The notes beneath the pieces are model-generated. The model saw only the letters and a program-made list of their open reading frames with translations. It was not told the DNA's origin and did no database searches. Both the position numbers and the translations under genes were made by a program. Source: an uncultured Sutterella sp. (GTDB lineage: Bacteria; Pseudomonadota; Gammaproteobacteria; Burkholderiales; Burkholderiaceae_F). Taken from it: a DNA stretch of 64,000 bases. Numbering within the stretch: the stretch's first letter is position 1; each line of letters begins with the position of its first letter. Below are positions 42,061-51,614 of this stretch, piece by piece. The DNA is taken from assembly GCA_900545335.1 (NCBI GenBank), contig UQYP01000001.1, positions 62,001 through 126,000 on the forward strand, read 5' to 3'.

Positions 42061-43176
42061 ATGACCAGTATCTCGGATATCGTTAAACAAACTGAATTCA
42101 GTGACGAAGATATTGTCCGACTCCTTGGGATCACCGATCCCCAGGAAGCGGAGATTTTGCGTCAGGCTGCATACAACAAAGCAACTCAAACCGTTGGAAA
42201 CAATGTTTATTACAGAGGCTTAATCGAGTTTTCCAATATCTGTACCCTAGACTGCCGTTACTGCGGCATTCGCAAATCCAACCATCAAGTGCCCCGCTAC
42301 GAGCTCGATAAAGACACGATTGTGTCAGCTGCTGTGTGGGCTGCTCAGAATCACTATGGCTCCATTTGTCTGCAATCGGGCGAAAGGCGTGATCCGAAGT
42401 TTGTTGCATTTGTCACAGATGTTCTGAAGACGATTCATGCTGAAACGGTCAGTCCTGAACTGCCCAATGGGCTGGGCATCACTTTGTCCTTGGGTGAGCA
42501 AACTTATGAGGTATACAAGCAATGGGCAGAAGCAAGCGGCAATCCGATCGGACTGCGCTACCTCCTAAGGTTTGAGACTTCAAACCCAACACTATTTGAT
42601 CACCTGCACTGCTCTCCCGGCCGAGAAAAAGGTTTGGAGCGCCGTTATCAAGCTTTGTCTGACTTAAGACGGGCCGGTTATCAAGTGGGTTCCGGCGTCA
42701 TGATCGGTATCCCCGGGCAAACTCTTGAGGATTTATGCCGTGATATCCGAACATTCCAGCAATTGGACTTGGACATGATCGGCATGGGCCCCTATATCAC
42801 AAGCGAAGGTGCAGATATGTTAGGCGAAGGCATGATGGAGGAAAAAGCTCTTATGCGGCTTTCGCTCAACATGATTGCCACGACTCGCTTAGTGCTGCCC
42901 GACATCAATATCGCAGCTGCCACCGCTTTACATGCGTTGGAAGAAAACGGTCGTGAAAAGGGCATCCTCCATGGCTGCAACGTCATTATGCCCAACATCA
43001 CGCCGAGGGTTGTACGGAAAAATTACCAGCTCTACGCCAATAAACCGTTCATAGAGCAGGAACCCAGTGACTCTAATTTCTACCTGCAAAACAGTATTCA
43101 GAAAACCGGGCGCAGTGTCGCATTGAATGTACTGGGCAGCTCCAAACACTGGAAAATAAGGACTGGGAACAAATAA
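42061..43176 (+). CDS. hydE: [FeFe] hydrogenase maturation radical SAM enzyme HydE
   Basis: Radical SAM enzyme that makes part of the dithiomethylamine-bridged 2Fe precursor. The 371 residues match the family. The CxxxCxxC cluster ligands are Cys61, Cys65 and Cys68 (CTLDCRYC), followed by LQSGERRD near 100 and GVMIGIPGQT near 216. It is encoded directly after hydF. It is not HydG: the thiazole-synthase-like C-terminal FeS domain of HydG is missing. Confidence 0.9.
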   Translation: MTSISDIVKQTEFSDEDIVRLLGITDPQEAEILRQAAYNKATQTVGNNVYYRGLIEFSNICTLDCRYCGIRKSNHQVPRYELDKDTIVSAAVWAAQNHYGSICLQSGERRDPKFVAFVTDVLKTIHAETVSPELPNGLGITLSLGEQTYEVYKQWAEASGNPIGLRYLLRFETSNPTLFDHLHCSPGREKGLERRYQALSDLRRAGYQVGSGVMIGIPGQTLEDLCRDIRTFQQLDLDMIGMGPYITSEGADMLGEGMMEEKALMRLSLNMIATTRLVLPDINIAAATALHALEENGREKGILHGCNVIMPNITPRVVRKNYQLYANKPFIEQEPSDSNFYLQNSIQKTGRSVALNVLGSSKHWKIRTGNK

Positions 43177-43178
43177 CG

Positions 43179-43205
43179 ATATCGGCTGCAATGCAGCCGA
43201 TATCC
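43179..43205. terminator. Hairpin between convergent hydE and prfC
   Basis: A perfect 12-bp stem GATATCGGCTGC/GCAGCCGATATC with a 3-base loop. It lacks a strong T-run on either strand (GTTATTTGTT on the minus strand), so it is perhaps a weak bidirectional terminator. Confidence 0.5.
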
Positions 43206-43207
43206 CA

Positions 43208-44812
43208 TTATTCAAATGTCTGGTTCTTCTCTCTTGTGGTATGGAATTGAACCTGAGGCCAATGCTTTTGAGTTGTCTGCAGGTTGTAGATAGAAGTAGC
43301 CAAGTAGACCAAATTTCCATCTGCATCTCTGGCAAGTCTGGAGGCCTGTTCATCCATAAACTGCTTTTGCGTCAATTCATCAGGAAAGGACAACCAACGA
43401 GCTGTTGAAACATCGGTGTTTTCATAAAGCGCATCAACTTTGTATTCGGTTGCCAATCTCTGCGCCACAATTTCAAACTGCAAAAATCCGACAGCTCCCA
43501 AAAACAGGTGCCCCAGATCGTTTTCAAACACTTGAATCGCACCCTCTTCACCCAACTCCTTGAGACCTTTATGAAGCTGTTTGGCTTTAAACGGATCTTT
43601 AGGACGGGCGGAGCGAAAGAGCTCGGGAGCAAAGTAAGGAATCCCGGTAAATCCCAGCTTTTCACCTTCCGTTAAAGTATCACCGATATGCAATTGTCCG
43701 TGGTTATAGATACCGATGATGTCCCCGGCTACCGCATCGGTCATCGTGACGCGATCATTGGCCATAAACGTCAAGGCATTGGGAATTTTCATCTCTCGAT
43801 CTTCACGCAAGTGCTTGACCTTCATTCCCGGTGTGTAACGACCCGAACAAACACGGAAAAAGGCGATACGATCTCGATGCTTCGGATCCATATTGGCCTG
43901 AATTTTGAAAACAAAACCGGTAAAGGGCTTTTCTGTAGGCTCAACCATTCGAGCTCCGCCGTCTCTAGGTTGAGGCTCAGGCGCCCACTGGACCAATGCT
44001 TCCAATACATCCTTAACGCCGAAATTATTGACACCGGAACCGAAGAAAACCGGGCTTTGTTCACCAGCTAAGAATTTTTTGATGTCAAACGGATTACTGA
44101 CTCCTTTGATCAGTTCAATACTCTCGCGGACATATCCCATTTCCATCGGAAACAATTCGTCTAATCGCGGATTATCCAATCCCTCAATCAGCTCTTCATT
44201 GCCCGATAAGCGATCTTCTCCAGGAGCAAAGCGCACCAAGTGGTCCTTTGTCAGAGAAAAAACTCCTCTAAAGGTCTTACCCATGCCGATCGGCCAGGTA
44301 ATTGGAACACATTCCAATTTCAGGATTTCTTCTATTTCGCTCAACAAATCAATTGGATCACGAACTTCGCGGTCCATTTTGTTGATGAAAGTAATAATCG
44401 GTGTGTTACGCAGGCGGCAAACCTCTAAAAGTTTGATGGTTTGCGCTTCAACACCCTTGGCAGCATCGATTACCATCACAGCCGCATCAACCGCTGTTAG
44501 TACACGATAAGTATCTTCGGAAAAGTCTTCGTGCCCCGGGGTATCAAGCAGATTAATCACGTGATCGGCGTATTCAAACTGCATGACCGAACTTGTCACA
44601 GAGATCCCGCGCTGTTGTTCCACTTCCATCCAGTCACTGGTTGCGTGTCGCGCTGCTTTTCTTCCTTTCACGGCTCCGGCCATTTGAATGGCTCCGCCAA
44701 AAAGCAGCAATTTTTCAGTCAATGTAGTTTTACCCGCATCAGGGTGGGCAATAATGGCAAAGGTTCTTCTTTTTTTAACATCCCTAGCCAATTGAGTATC
44801 TAAAAGAGCCAT
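43208..44812 (-). CDS. prfC: Peptide chain release factor 3
   Basis: A translational GTPase that removes RF1/RF2 from the ribosome after termination. The 534 residues match the family. The P-loop is AHPDAGKTT near residue 20, the GISVTSSV switch near 70, DTPGHEDF near 92 and NKMD near 145. The 133-base upstream region is shared with the divergent uraA. Confidence 0.96.
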   Translation of the reverse strand: MALLDTQLARDVKKRRTFAIIAHPDAGKTTLTEKLLLFGGAIQMAGAVKGRKAARHATSDWMEVEQQRGISVTSSVMQFEYADHVINLLDTPGHEDFSEDTYRVLTAVDAAVMVIDAAKGVEAQTIKLLEVCRLRNTPIITFINKMDREVRDPIDLLSEIEEILKLECVPITWPIGMGKTFRGVFSLTKDHLVRFAPGEDRLSGNEELIEGLDNPRLDELFPMEMGYVRESIELIKGVSNPFDIKKFLAGEQSPVFFGSGVNNFGVKDVLEALVQWAPEPQPRDGGARMVEPTEKPFTGFVFKIQANMDPKHRDRIAFFRVCSGRYTPGMKVKHLREDREMKIPNALTFMANDRVTMTDAVAGDIIGIYNHGQLHIGDTLTEGEKLGFTGIPYFAPELFRSARPKDPFKAKQLHKGLKELGEEGAIQVFENDLGHLFLGAVGFLQFEIVAQRLATEYKVDALYENTDVSTARWLSFPDELTQKQFMDEQASRLARDADGNLVYLATSIYNLQTTQKHWPQVQFHTTREKNQTFE

Positions 44813-44945
44813 TTTTTAAATTTCTTCCGACAATTCAAGGCCTAAAGTCAACAATTAAGGGGGTTATTGTACCGAATTTCATTAAAATCCCCTGCTAAAA
44901 ATTCTTAAGCGTTACAATGCTCGAAATAATATTTGGAGTCTATAA

Positions 44946-46250
44946 ATGAGTTATTTCCCAAAATGGAAATTAAAACGGGACGGAATCATCGCTCCGGATG
45001 AACGTTTACCGATCGGCCAAACATTAGCTTTGGGTGTTCAACACGTTGTGGCCATGTTTGGATCGACAATCTTAGCGCCGCTATTGATGGGATTTGATCC
45101 CAATGTGGCGATCTTAATGAGTGGTATCGGCACTCTGATTTTCTTTTTCATTGTCGGCGGTCACGTCCCGAGCTATTTAGGCTCCAGTTTTGCCTTTATC
45201 GGTGTTGTCATTGCCGCGACGGGCTACACAGCCGGCTCGGGTCTTAACGGCAATATCGGCGTTGCTCTCGGAGGCATTATTGCCTGCGGTCTTATCTATG
45301 CAATCGTTGGTCTGATTGTAATGGGCACCGGTGTCAAGTGGATCGAAAAACTCATGCCTCCGGTTGTAACGGGGGCCGTGGTGGCAGTCATCGGGCTGAA
45401 TTTGGCGCCAACGGCCTGTAAAAGCGTCGGCGACGGTACGTTCAATGCCTGTATCGCCATTATTACGATGGTCTGTGTGGGTGCGGTTGCCGTTTACACT
45501 CGCGGCTTAATCCAAAAGTTACTGATTCTTGTCGGTATTGCTTTAAGCTACGTGATTTATTTTGTTTTGGCCAATGTTTTAAACATGGGTCCTGCAATTG
45601 ATTTTTCAGTCATTGCCAATGCTGCCTGGTTTGGTCTGCCGCATTTTTCAAGTCCGACTTTCGACTTTAATGCTATTTTGCTGATCACCCCTGTTGTCAT
45701 TATTCTGATTGGGGAAAATTTAGGTCACGTGAAAGCTGTTACAGCCATGACGGGACGCAACCTGGATCCTTATATGGGACGTGCTTTCCTGGGTGACGGT
45801 CTAGCCACCATGTTTGCTGCAAGCTTCGGCGGAACCGGTGTAACGACCTACGGTGAAAATATCGGTGTTATGGCAGCAACGCGTGTTTATTCCACTCTGA
45901 TATTTGTTGTTGCAGCCTGTTTTGCCATTGTTCTGGGCTTTTCTCCCAAATTCGGAGCCATTATTCAAACGATTCCTCAACCGTTACTTGGCGGGGTTTC
46001 GATTGTCGTATTCGGTTTAATTGCTGTTGCCGGGGCGAGAATTTGGGTCGTCAATCAGGTCGATTTCGGTAACAACCGCAATCTCATCGTCGCAGCAGTG
46101 ACATTAATTCTCGGTGCCGGAGATTTCACGATTAACATCGCCGGCTTTACACTCGGCGGTATTGGCACGGCTACTTTCGGTGCTATTCTGCTCAACGCCT
46201 TGATGAATCAGGGCAGCTCACGAGAAGGAGAGCCGTTAATCGAGCGTTAA
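44946..46250 (+). CDS. uraA: Uracil/xanthine permease of the NCS2 family (UraA-like)
   Basis: A proton-coupled nucleobase importer with 434 residues and 14 expected transmembrane segments. The QHVVAMFGST segment near residue 33 and the GENLGHVKAV segment near 257 carry the NCS2 signature; the latter includes the Glu that contacts the nucleobase in UraA. Identification as a uracil rather than a xanthine carrier is likely but not proven. GGAG precedes the ATG, and a strong terminator follows. Confidence 0.88.
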   Translation: MSYFPKWKLKRDGIIAPDERLPIGQTLALGVQHVVAMFGSTILAPLLMGFDPNVAILMSGIGTLIFFFIVGGHVPSYLGSSFAFIGVVIAATGYTAGSGLNGNIGVALGGIIACGLIYAIVGLIVMGTGVKWIEKLMPPVVTGAVVAVIGLNLAPTACKSVGDGTFNACIAIITMVCVGAVAVYTRGLIQKLLILVGIALSYVIYFVLANVLNMGPAIDFSVIANAAWFGLPHFSSPTFDFNAILLITPVVIILIGENLGHVKAVTAMTGRNLDPYMGRAFLGDGLATMFAASFGGTGVTTYGENIGVMAATRVYSTLIFVVAACFAIVLGFSPKFGAIIQTIPQPLLGGVSIVVFGLIAVAGARIWVVNQVDFGNNRNLIVAAVTLILGAGDFTINIAGFTLGGIGTATFGAILLNALMNQGSSREGEPLIER

Positions 46251-46263
46251 CTTCCGAAAAAAT

Positions 46264-46299
46264 ATCCCGACTGGTTTTTCTGCCAGCCGGGATTTTTTT
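46264..46299. terminator. Bidirectional terminator between uraA and the M20 peptidase
   Basis: The stem ATCCCG-A-CTGG/CCAG-C-CGGGAT has a 7-base T-run on the plus strand and a similar T-run on the minus strand (ATTTTTTC). Confidence 0.85.
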
Positions 46300-46343
46300 A
46301 TGCCTAAAGCACGAACCCTAACGGGTCACAATACTTTTTCCTA

Positions 46344-47627
46344 TTAGGCACGCTTTTCAAGCACAGGTTCAGTGACACCGTCAACACCCACCAACACCAA
46401 GCTCGTGAGCATGGCTAATTGAGGACCTTGGTAAGCGTCAACCGGTTCATACCATTCTTTGACATTATGGTTGAAGCCTTCCTTACCGCCGCCACCGAGA
46501 GTCGTTGCAGGCACACCCTTGTTAACGGCCACGTTGTGGTCAGTAGAGGCAAAAGCGTAAGAATAAAGCGGAATGCCCAAAGCAGCCATTGCACCGCGAG
46601 CGGCTTGCAAAACGCTGACTTCATCTTTTTGACCGCCGCCGGGACGATGACCGATCGGTTCAAGCGTAAGCTTCACGCCATCTTCATCCTTATAGCCCCA
46701 ACGTGCATTTTCATCTTTTGCGGCTTGTTCAAAGATCGGCAAAATACGAGCTTCCAGTTCGTCTAATTCCTTAGCACCGGCGCTTCTCATATCCAATTCC
46801 ATTTCCACATGTGCAGCAATGGAGTTAACCGTCGTACCGCCCTTAATCGTGCCGCACGTAAAGGTTGTCTTCGGATCGCTGACCGTTTGCAAATCAGCAA
46901 TCTTGGCAATAGCACGACCGATAGCATGAATAGCGCTCGGTGTACCGAAAGCATTCCAGGAGTGTCCGCCGGGGCCGTCAAAGTGCACACGATAGCGTTT
47001 GGATCCCGTAGCGCCGCACAAAACACGGTTCACATTCACACCGTCAACGGAAATGAAACCGTCGATATGAATGCCGCTCTTATTGAAGAGATACTTCGAA
47101 CCACGGAGGTCACCGTTACCTTCTTCGCCAACGCTACCCACAAAGAGAATATCGCCAACCGTTTCAATCTTGAATTCTTGCAATGTACGCAGTACCTGCA
47201 AGATGGCAGCCAAACCGCGAGCATCGTCACTGATACCGGGAGCTAAATAACGGTCTCCTTCACGGCGAACCTTCACATTGGTTCCGGCCGGGAACACTGT
47301 ATCCAAGTGAGCAGCCAAAACGAGTGTCGGACCATTACCCTTACCGCAGCGGCGGGCAAGCACGTTACCTTCTTCATCAATAGAAGCTTTCAGGCCCAGT
47401 TCTTCCAAACGACGAACGAAGTCCTTAGCACGAACTTCTTCATGGAAGGGAGGCGCTTCTACTTCGGTAATAGCGATTTGATCAGCAAGCGTTTTTTCAT
47501 CATCACGCTTGACCGCTTCAATCGCAGCCTTGATCGTTTCACAAGCGGCCAATTTGTCAACGGCAGCTTGAACATGCGCCAAAAGCGGCGGCATTTCTAA
47601 AGGCTTTGCATCCTTAGGGTTGTCCAT
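46344..47627 (-). CDS. M20-family zinc metallopeptidase
   Basis: A dinuclear zinc exopeptidase or amidohydrolase. The start is taken at 47627, where AAGGAG lies 7 bases upstream (427 residues); an ATG 66 bases upstream is less likely. Metal motifs are HLDTVF near residue 125, SDDARG near 155 and the catalytic GEEGNGD near 190. A dimerisation (lid) domain lies in the middle and STDHN near 370. The substrate is not clear: dipeptidase, PepT-like or acylase-like all fit. Confidence 0.85.
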   Translation of the reverse strand: MDNPKDAKPLEMPPLLAHVQAAVDKLAACETIKAAIEAVKRDDEKTLADQIAITEVEAPPFHEEVRAKDFVRRLEELGLKASIDEEGNVLARRCGKGNGPTLVLAAHLDTVFPAGTNVKVRREGDRYLAPGISDDARGLAAILQVLRTLQEFKIETVGDILFVGSVGEEGNGDLRGSKYLFNKSGIHIDGFISVDGVNVNRVLCGATGSKRYRVHFDGPGGHSWNAFGTPSAIHAIGRAIAKIADLQTVSDPKTTFTCGTIKGGTTVNSIAAHVEMELDMRSAGAKELDELEARILPIFEQAAKDENARWGYKDEDGVKLTLEPIGHRPGGGQKDEVSVLQAARGAMAALGIPLYSYAFASTDHNVAVNKGVPATTLGGGGKEGFNHNVKEWYEPVDAYQGPQLAMLTSLVLVGVDGVTEPVLEKRA

Positions 47628-47731
47628 ATTCAACTCCTTAATTTTGTTTAAACACAGAAAACTTCCGTTTTCATATCCTGTCGATTTTAGCATTTACGCT
47701 AGGTTAAACGACTTATTTTCTTAAGCTTCGA

Positions 47732-50014
47732 TCAATGTTTCAGCTTTGCAAAAGCGCTTGCCATAGCACTTAATGGTCTGTCATGGTTTTGCCTGGGCAG
47801 ATTGTGACGACTCGGTTTATTGCTCGAATTGCCTTTTTTCATCGATAAAGAAATACGATTTCTGGCAACATCCACTTCCAGCACACGAACCTTGACAATT
47901 TGACCCACTTTGACCACTTCCCGAGGATCCTTTACAAAGTGATCGGCCAACTCCGACACATGCACCAAACCATCCTGATGCACACCGATATCAACAAAAG
48001 CCCCAAACGCCGCCACATTGGAAACGACCCCCTCAAGCTCCATGTTCGGTTTCAGATCGGATATGGTTTCCACACCCTCTTTGAAAACAGCCGTTTTAAA
48101 TTCCGGTCTTGGATCTCGACCCGGTTTTTCCAACTCGCTCAAAATGTCCTTTACCGTCGGAATACCAAACCGATCATCCGTAAAGTCTGAAGCTTTCAGC
48201 TGACGCAGCACACTTTGATTACCGATTAGGGTCAAAATATCAGAGCCCGTTTTCTCAAGAATTTTTTCAACGACCGGATAGGCTTCCGGGTGAACAGCCG
48301 AGGCATCCAACGGATTATCTCCTCCGGTTATGCGCAAAAATCCAGCAGCCTGCTCAAATGTTTTTTCTCCTAATCGCGGTACATCCATCAATTGACGACG
48401 ATTTTTAAATGCCCCGTGAGTATCTCGGAAATTAACGATTGACTGGGCCACGGATTTTGACAAACCAGAGACGCGGGCCAATAGCGGCACACTGGCAGTA
48501 TTTAAATCCACTCCGACAGCATTAACACAATCCTCTACCACTGCATCTAGTTTTTGAGCCAAATGCACCTGATTGACATCATGCTGATATTGACCCACTC
48601 CGATGGCTTTAGGGTCAATTTTGACTAATTCGGCCAATGGATCCTGCAGACGCCTTGCAATGGATACTGCACCTCGATAACTAACATCCATATTCGGGAA
48701 TTCTTTGGCTGCCAGTTCGCTTGCCGAATACACACTCGCACCGGCCTCGCTTACCACAATCTTTGTTAAACCTAATTGCGGATACCGGGCAATCAATTCA
48801 GCTGCCAGCCGATCTGTTTCACGACTTGCCGTTCCGTTTCCTATGCTGATTAACTTAGTGCCATGACGTTTAGCCAAAGCAGCCAAAATTTCAATAGACT
48901 GATCCCATTGCTTCTTCGGTTCATGAGGATAAATCACCCCAGTTTCCAAAACACTGCCGGTAGAAGAAATCACCGCCACTTTCACCCCGGTTCTCAGTCC
49001 GGGATCCAATCCAATCACCCCTTTCTGACCTGCAGGTGCAGCTAAAAGCAAATCCTTCAAATTAATGCCAAATACCCGAATAGCTTCCTCTTCTGCCCGC
49101 TCACGGATAGTTTCAAAGAGTTCCGTCTCCAGGTTTAAGCAAACTTTGACTCTCCAAGTCCATCGGCAAACATCCATCAACCATTTGTCTGCCGCTCGGC
49201 CTAAATCCTTTACCCCGAAGTGCTCAGCAACCATTTTCTGACAAGGATGAGGAACCTGAGCTTCTTCCTGCTCACTGAGTGCAACTTTGACTGACAACAC
49301 ACCTTCCTGACGACCTCTGAAAAGGGCAAGGGCGCGATGAGAGGGAATAGAGCTCAACGGTTCATCAAAATCAAAATAATCCTTATATTTGACCCCTTCC
49401 TGATCCTTACCTTCCACAACTTCAGAGACAATAAAGCCGTGCTTACTTAAAAAAGATCGCAGTGCCGAAAGCAACTCGGCGTCTTCGCTGAAACGCTCGG
49501 CCAAAATATCTCTTGCTCCGTTCAAAGCATCCTTGACTGCAGAAATACCCTTTTGCGGATTAAGAAAGTTCTCTGCTTCCTGCTCGGGAACCAAAGTCGG
49601 ATTTTCGAGTAATTTATCGGCCAAAGGCTCTAACCCGGCTTCTTTGGCAATTTGAGCACGAGTGCGTCTCTTGGGCTTATACGGTAAGTACAAATCTTCA
49701 ATCCGCTGCTTAGTTTCAGCCTGCATTAAAGCCGACTTCAGTTCCTCGGTTAATTTTCCCTGAGACTCGATCGACTCGATTACCGTCGCGCGTCGGGCTT
49801 CCATATCCCGCAGGTAAACGAGCCGCTCCTGCAGCAAACGCAACTGTGAATCATCCAGTCCGCCGGTCACCTCTTTGCGATAACGGGCGATGAAAGGCAC
49901 TGTCGCTCCGTTATCGAGCAAATCTACGGCAGCTTGTACTTGAGAGTGAGTTGCTTTGATATCCTGCGATAAAGTCAAAGCGATTCTCGTATTGGCTTCT
50001 TGAGTCAATGTCAT
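47732..50014 (-). CDS. tex: Tex (YhgF) nucleic-acid-binding transcription accessory protein
   Basis: A 760-residue RNA-binding protein linked to transcription regulation. Tex shows its modular order: an N-terminal helical region, a YqgF-like RNase H fold (IGLDPGLRTG near 335), a helix-hairpin-helix pair around residues 500-560 and an S1 domain from about 650, followed by a basic tail. Length and order match the family. Confidence 0.95.
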   Translation of the reverse strand: MTLTQEANTRIALTLSQDIKATHSQVQAAVDLLDNGATVPFIARYRKEVTGGLDDSQLRLLQERLVYLRDMEARRATVIESIESQGKLTEELKSALMQAETKQRIEDLYLPYKPKRRTRAQIAKEAGLEPLADKLLENPTLVPEQEAENFLNPQKGISAVKDALNGARDILAERFSEDAELLSALRSFLSKHGFIVSEVVEGKDQEGVKYKDYFDFDEPLSSIPSHRALALFRGRQEGVLSVKVALSEQEEAQVPHPCQKMVAEHFGVKDLGRAADKWLMDVCRWTWRVKVCLNLETELFETIRERAEEEAIRVFGINLKDLLLAAPAGQKGVIGLDPGLRTGVKVAVISSTGSVLETGVIYPHEPKKQWDQSIEILAALAKRHGTKLISIGNGTASRETDRLAAELIARYPQLGLTKIVVSEAGASVYSASELAAKEFPNMDVSYRGAVSIARRLQDPLAELVKIDPKAIGVGQYQHDVNQVHLAQKLDAVVEDCVNAVGVDLNTASVPLLARVSGLSKSVAQSIVNFRDTHGAFKNRRQLMDVPRLGEKTFEQAAGFLRITGGDNPLDASAVHPEAYPVVEKILEKTGSDILTLIGNQSVLRQLKASDFTDDRFGIPTVKDILSELEKPGRDPRPEFKTAVFKEGVETISDLKPNMELEGVVSNVAAFGAFVDIGVHQDGLVHVSELADHFVKDPREVVKVGQIVKVRVLEVDVARNRISLSMKKGNSSNKPSRHNLPRQNHDRPLSAMASAFAKLKH

Positions 50015-50048
50015 TATTCAGTCTTTCAAAAAAAGGAAAATTAATAAG

Positions 50049-50537
50049 CTAAGACAGTTCCGGTGATAAATGTCCGGCTTGTTGCCTGATCCGCTCCACC
50101 ATGTCTCTGTCTTTTTGTTCATAAGCTTTTCGTCTCAAAGACAAAAAGATATCTTCTTGGGGGGCTGAGTCTGTGTCTTCTTCATAAATAAAATGCAAAC
50201 TGATTGCATTTTTTATTTCCGATGTTCTGATTTCAATTGTCAACCGACTTCCGGGATAGTCTTCCGTGTGTTCAATATCCGTTACCATCGTATGGTTATC
50301 GATAAAACTTACTCGGTCTTTTACATCCATAGAACCGAAGTGCAGCACGCGATAAAGTACGTGAAGACCGTTTTCAAATGATTCTTTAACCTCCGAGCTT
50401 TCTAATGGTTCAAAATACTCGTGAGGATGCTTGGCATAGTGCTCTAGATGCCTCAATAAATTTGAGACTGTCAGTGATTTGAAAAGAGGATCGTCCTGAT
50501 TGGTCACCTCGATCGTATGTTCATGAACCTTAATCAT
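50049..50537 (-). CDS. AtaL-like/DUF1857 SRPBCC-fold protein
   Basis: A 162-residue protein that looks like the DUF1857 (AtaL-like) family with an SRPBCC ligand-binding fold: an IEVTNQDDP N-terminus, a HYAKHPHEYFEPLESSEV segment, then alternating beta-strands and a C-terminal helix. The function is not known. Its start overlaps the permease gene by 8 bases, so it is translated with the amino-acid importer, whose ATPase is missing from the expected place. I did not find catalytic residues. Confidence 0.55.
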   Translation of the reverse strand: MIKVHEHTIEVTNQDDPLFKSLTVSNLLRHLEHYAKHPHEYFEPLESSEVKESFENGLHVLYRVLHFGSMDVKDRVSFIDNHTMVTDIEHTEDYPGSRLTIEIRTSEIKNAISLHFIYEEDTDSAPQEDIFLSLRRKAYEQKDRDMVERIRQQAGHLSPELS

Positions 50538-51609
50538 GTGAACTACCCTTCTTAATTCGTTGTTCCAGCCAAATACTGTATCTGGACATCAAAAGGCTAG
50601 AGAAGAAGTAAATTGCAGCGACAAATATATATCCTTCTACAAAAAACTGACGCCACTGGGGATCTCCCAGAGCAAGACGCAGAGCACCCGTTAAATCATA
50701 CATCGATACAACCGTCACCAAAGAGGTATCCATAAATGTTGACAGGAGGCTGTTTACCAGAGCGGGAATGACAGCAACCAGGGCTTGCGGCAAGATGATA
50801 TAGATATAAACCTGCCAGGGTTTAAAGCCTAAGGAAGCTGCAGCGTTAAACTGACCGCTGCTGATCGTCTGCAATCCGCCTCTGACAGTTTCAGCCATGT
50901 AAGCGGCCTGAAAAAGCACAATACCCAAAGCAATACGCCAAAAACCGTCGATAACCAAACCTGAGGGCAAAAGCAAAGGGAAAATGTATGTGGCAACAAA
51001 TAAAACCGTGATTAGCGGCACACCCCGAACCAATTCAATATAACTGGCCGAAAGCACCCTCAGAACCGGTAGGGATGAACGCCTGCCGATAGCTAAAAGA
51101 ATTCCAATCGGTGCAGACAAAGTCATACCGATTAACGTCAGAATAACCGTAAGAGGCAAGCCGCCCCAGGCGTCAGAATCCACTGAGGTTAAACCAAAAA
51201 TACCGCCTGCCATCAAAAGGAAAAATGCAGCAAAAGCAAAGATCCAACCGACAACAATTGCTCGAAAACCCTTTTTGGTCCAAAAAAGCGGCACTGCAGT
51301 GATGATCAGCATCAAAACAATCAGGAAGGTTGCCAGGCCCGCCCGCCACTGTTCCTCATACGGGTAACGTCCAAAGAGAATCAAACGCCATTTTTCAGCT
51401 ACAAACCCCCAACAGGCTCCGTCAGAAGAACGGCAAAGTGCAAGGTCGGGCTCAGTGACGGCGTTGAACACTCCCCAGCCCAAAAATTTAACGGCAAACC
51501 AAAATAAACCGCCGGCAATTAAGAGCGTAAGCAGTGACCGCACGGGCGAACCGAAATAGTCTTTTCTGAGGCTTTCACTAAGGGAGGCATTCATGGCTAA
51601 CATTTTCAT
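50530..51609 (-). CDS. aapM: General amino-acid ABC transporter permease AapM/YhdY-like
   Basis: An inner-membrane permease with 359 residues and about eight helices. The EAA-like loop that contacts the ATPase is AASLGFKPWQVYIYIILPQA near residue 265. The ELVRGVPLITVLF segment near 190 is typical of polar amino-acid permeases. It is the partner of aapQ 5 bases upstream. No ATPase gene follows. Confidence 0.9.
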   Translation of the reverse strand: MKMLAMNASLSESLRKDYFGSPVRSLLTLLIAGGLFWFAVKFLGWGVFNAVTEPDLALCRSSDGACWGFVAEKWRLILFGRYPYEEQWRAGLATFLIVLMLIITAVPLFWTKKGFRAIVVGWIFAFAAFFLLMAGGIFGLTSVDSDAWGGLPLTVILTLIGMTLSAPIGILLAIGRRSSLPVLRVLSASYIELVRGVPLITVLFVATYIFPLLLPSGLVIDGFWRIALGIVLFQAAYMAETVRGGLQTISSGQFNAAASLGFKPWQVYIYIILPQALVAVIPALVNSLLSTFMDTSLVTVVSMYDLTGALRLALGDPQWRQFFVEGYIFVAAIYFFSSLLMSRYSIWLEQRIKKGSSHD

Positions 51610-51614
51610 TTCCC

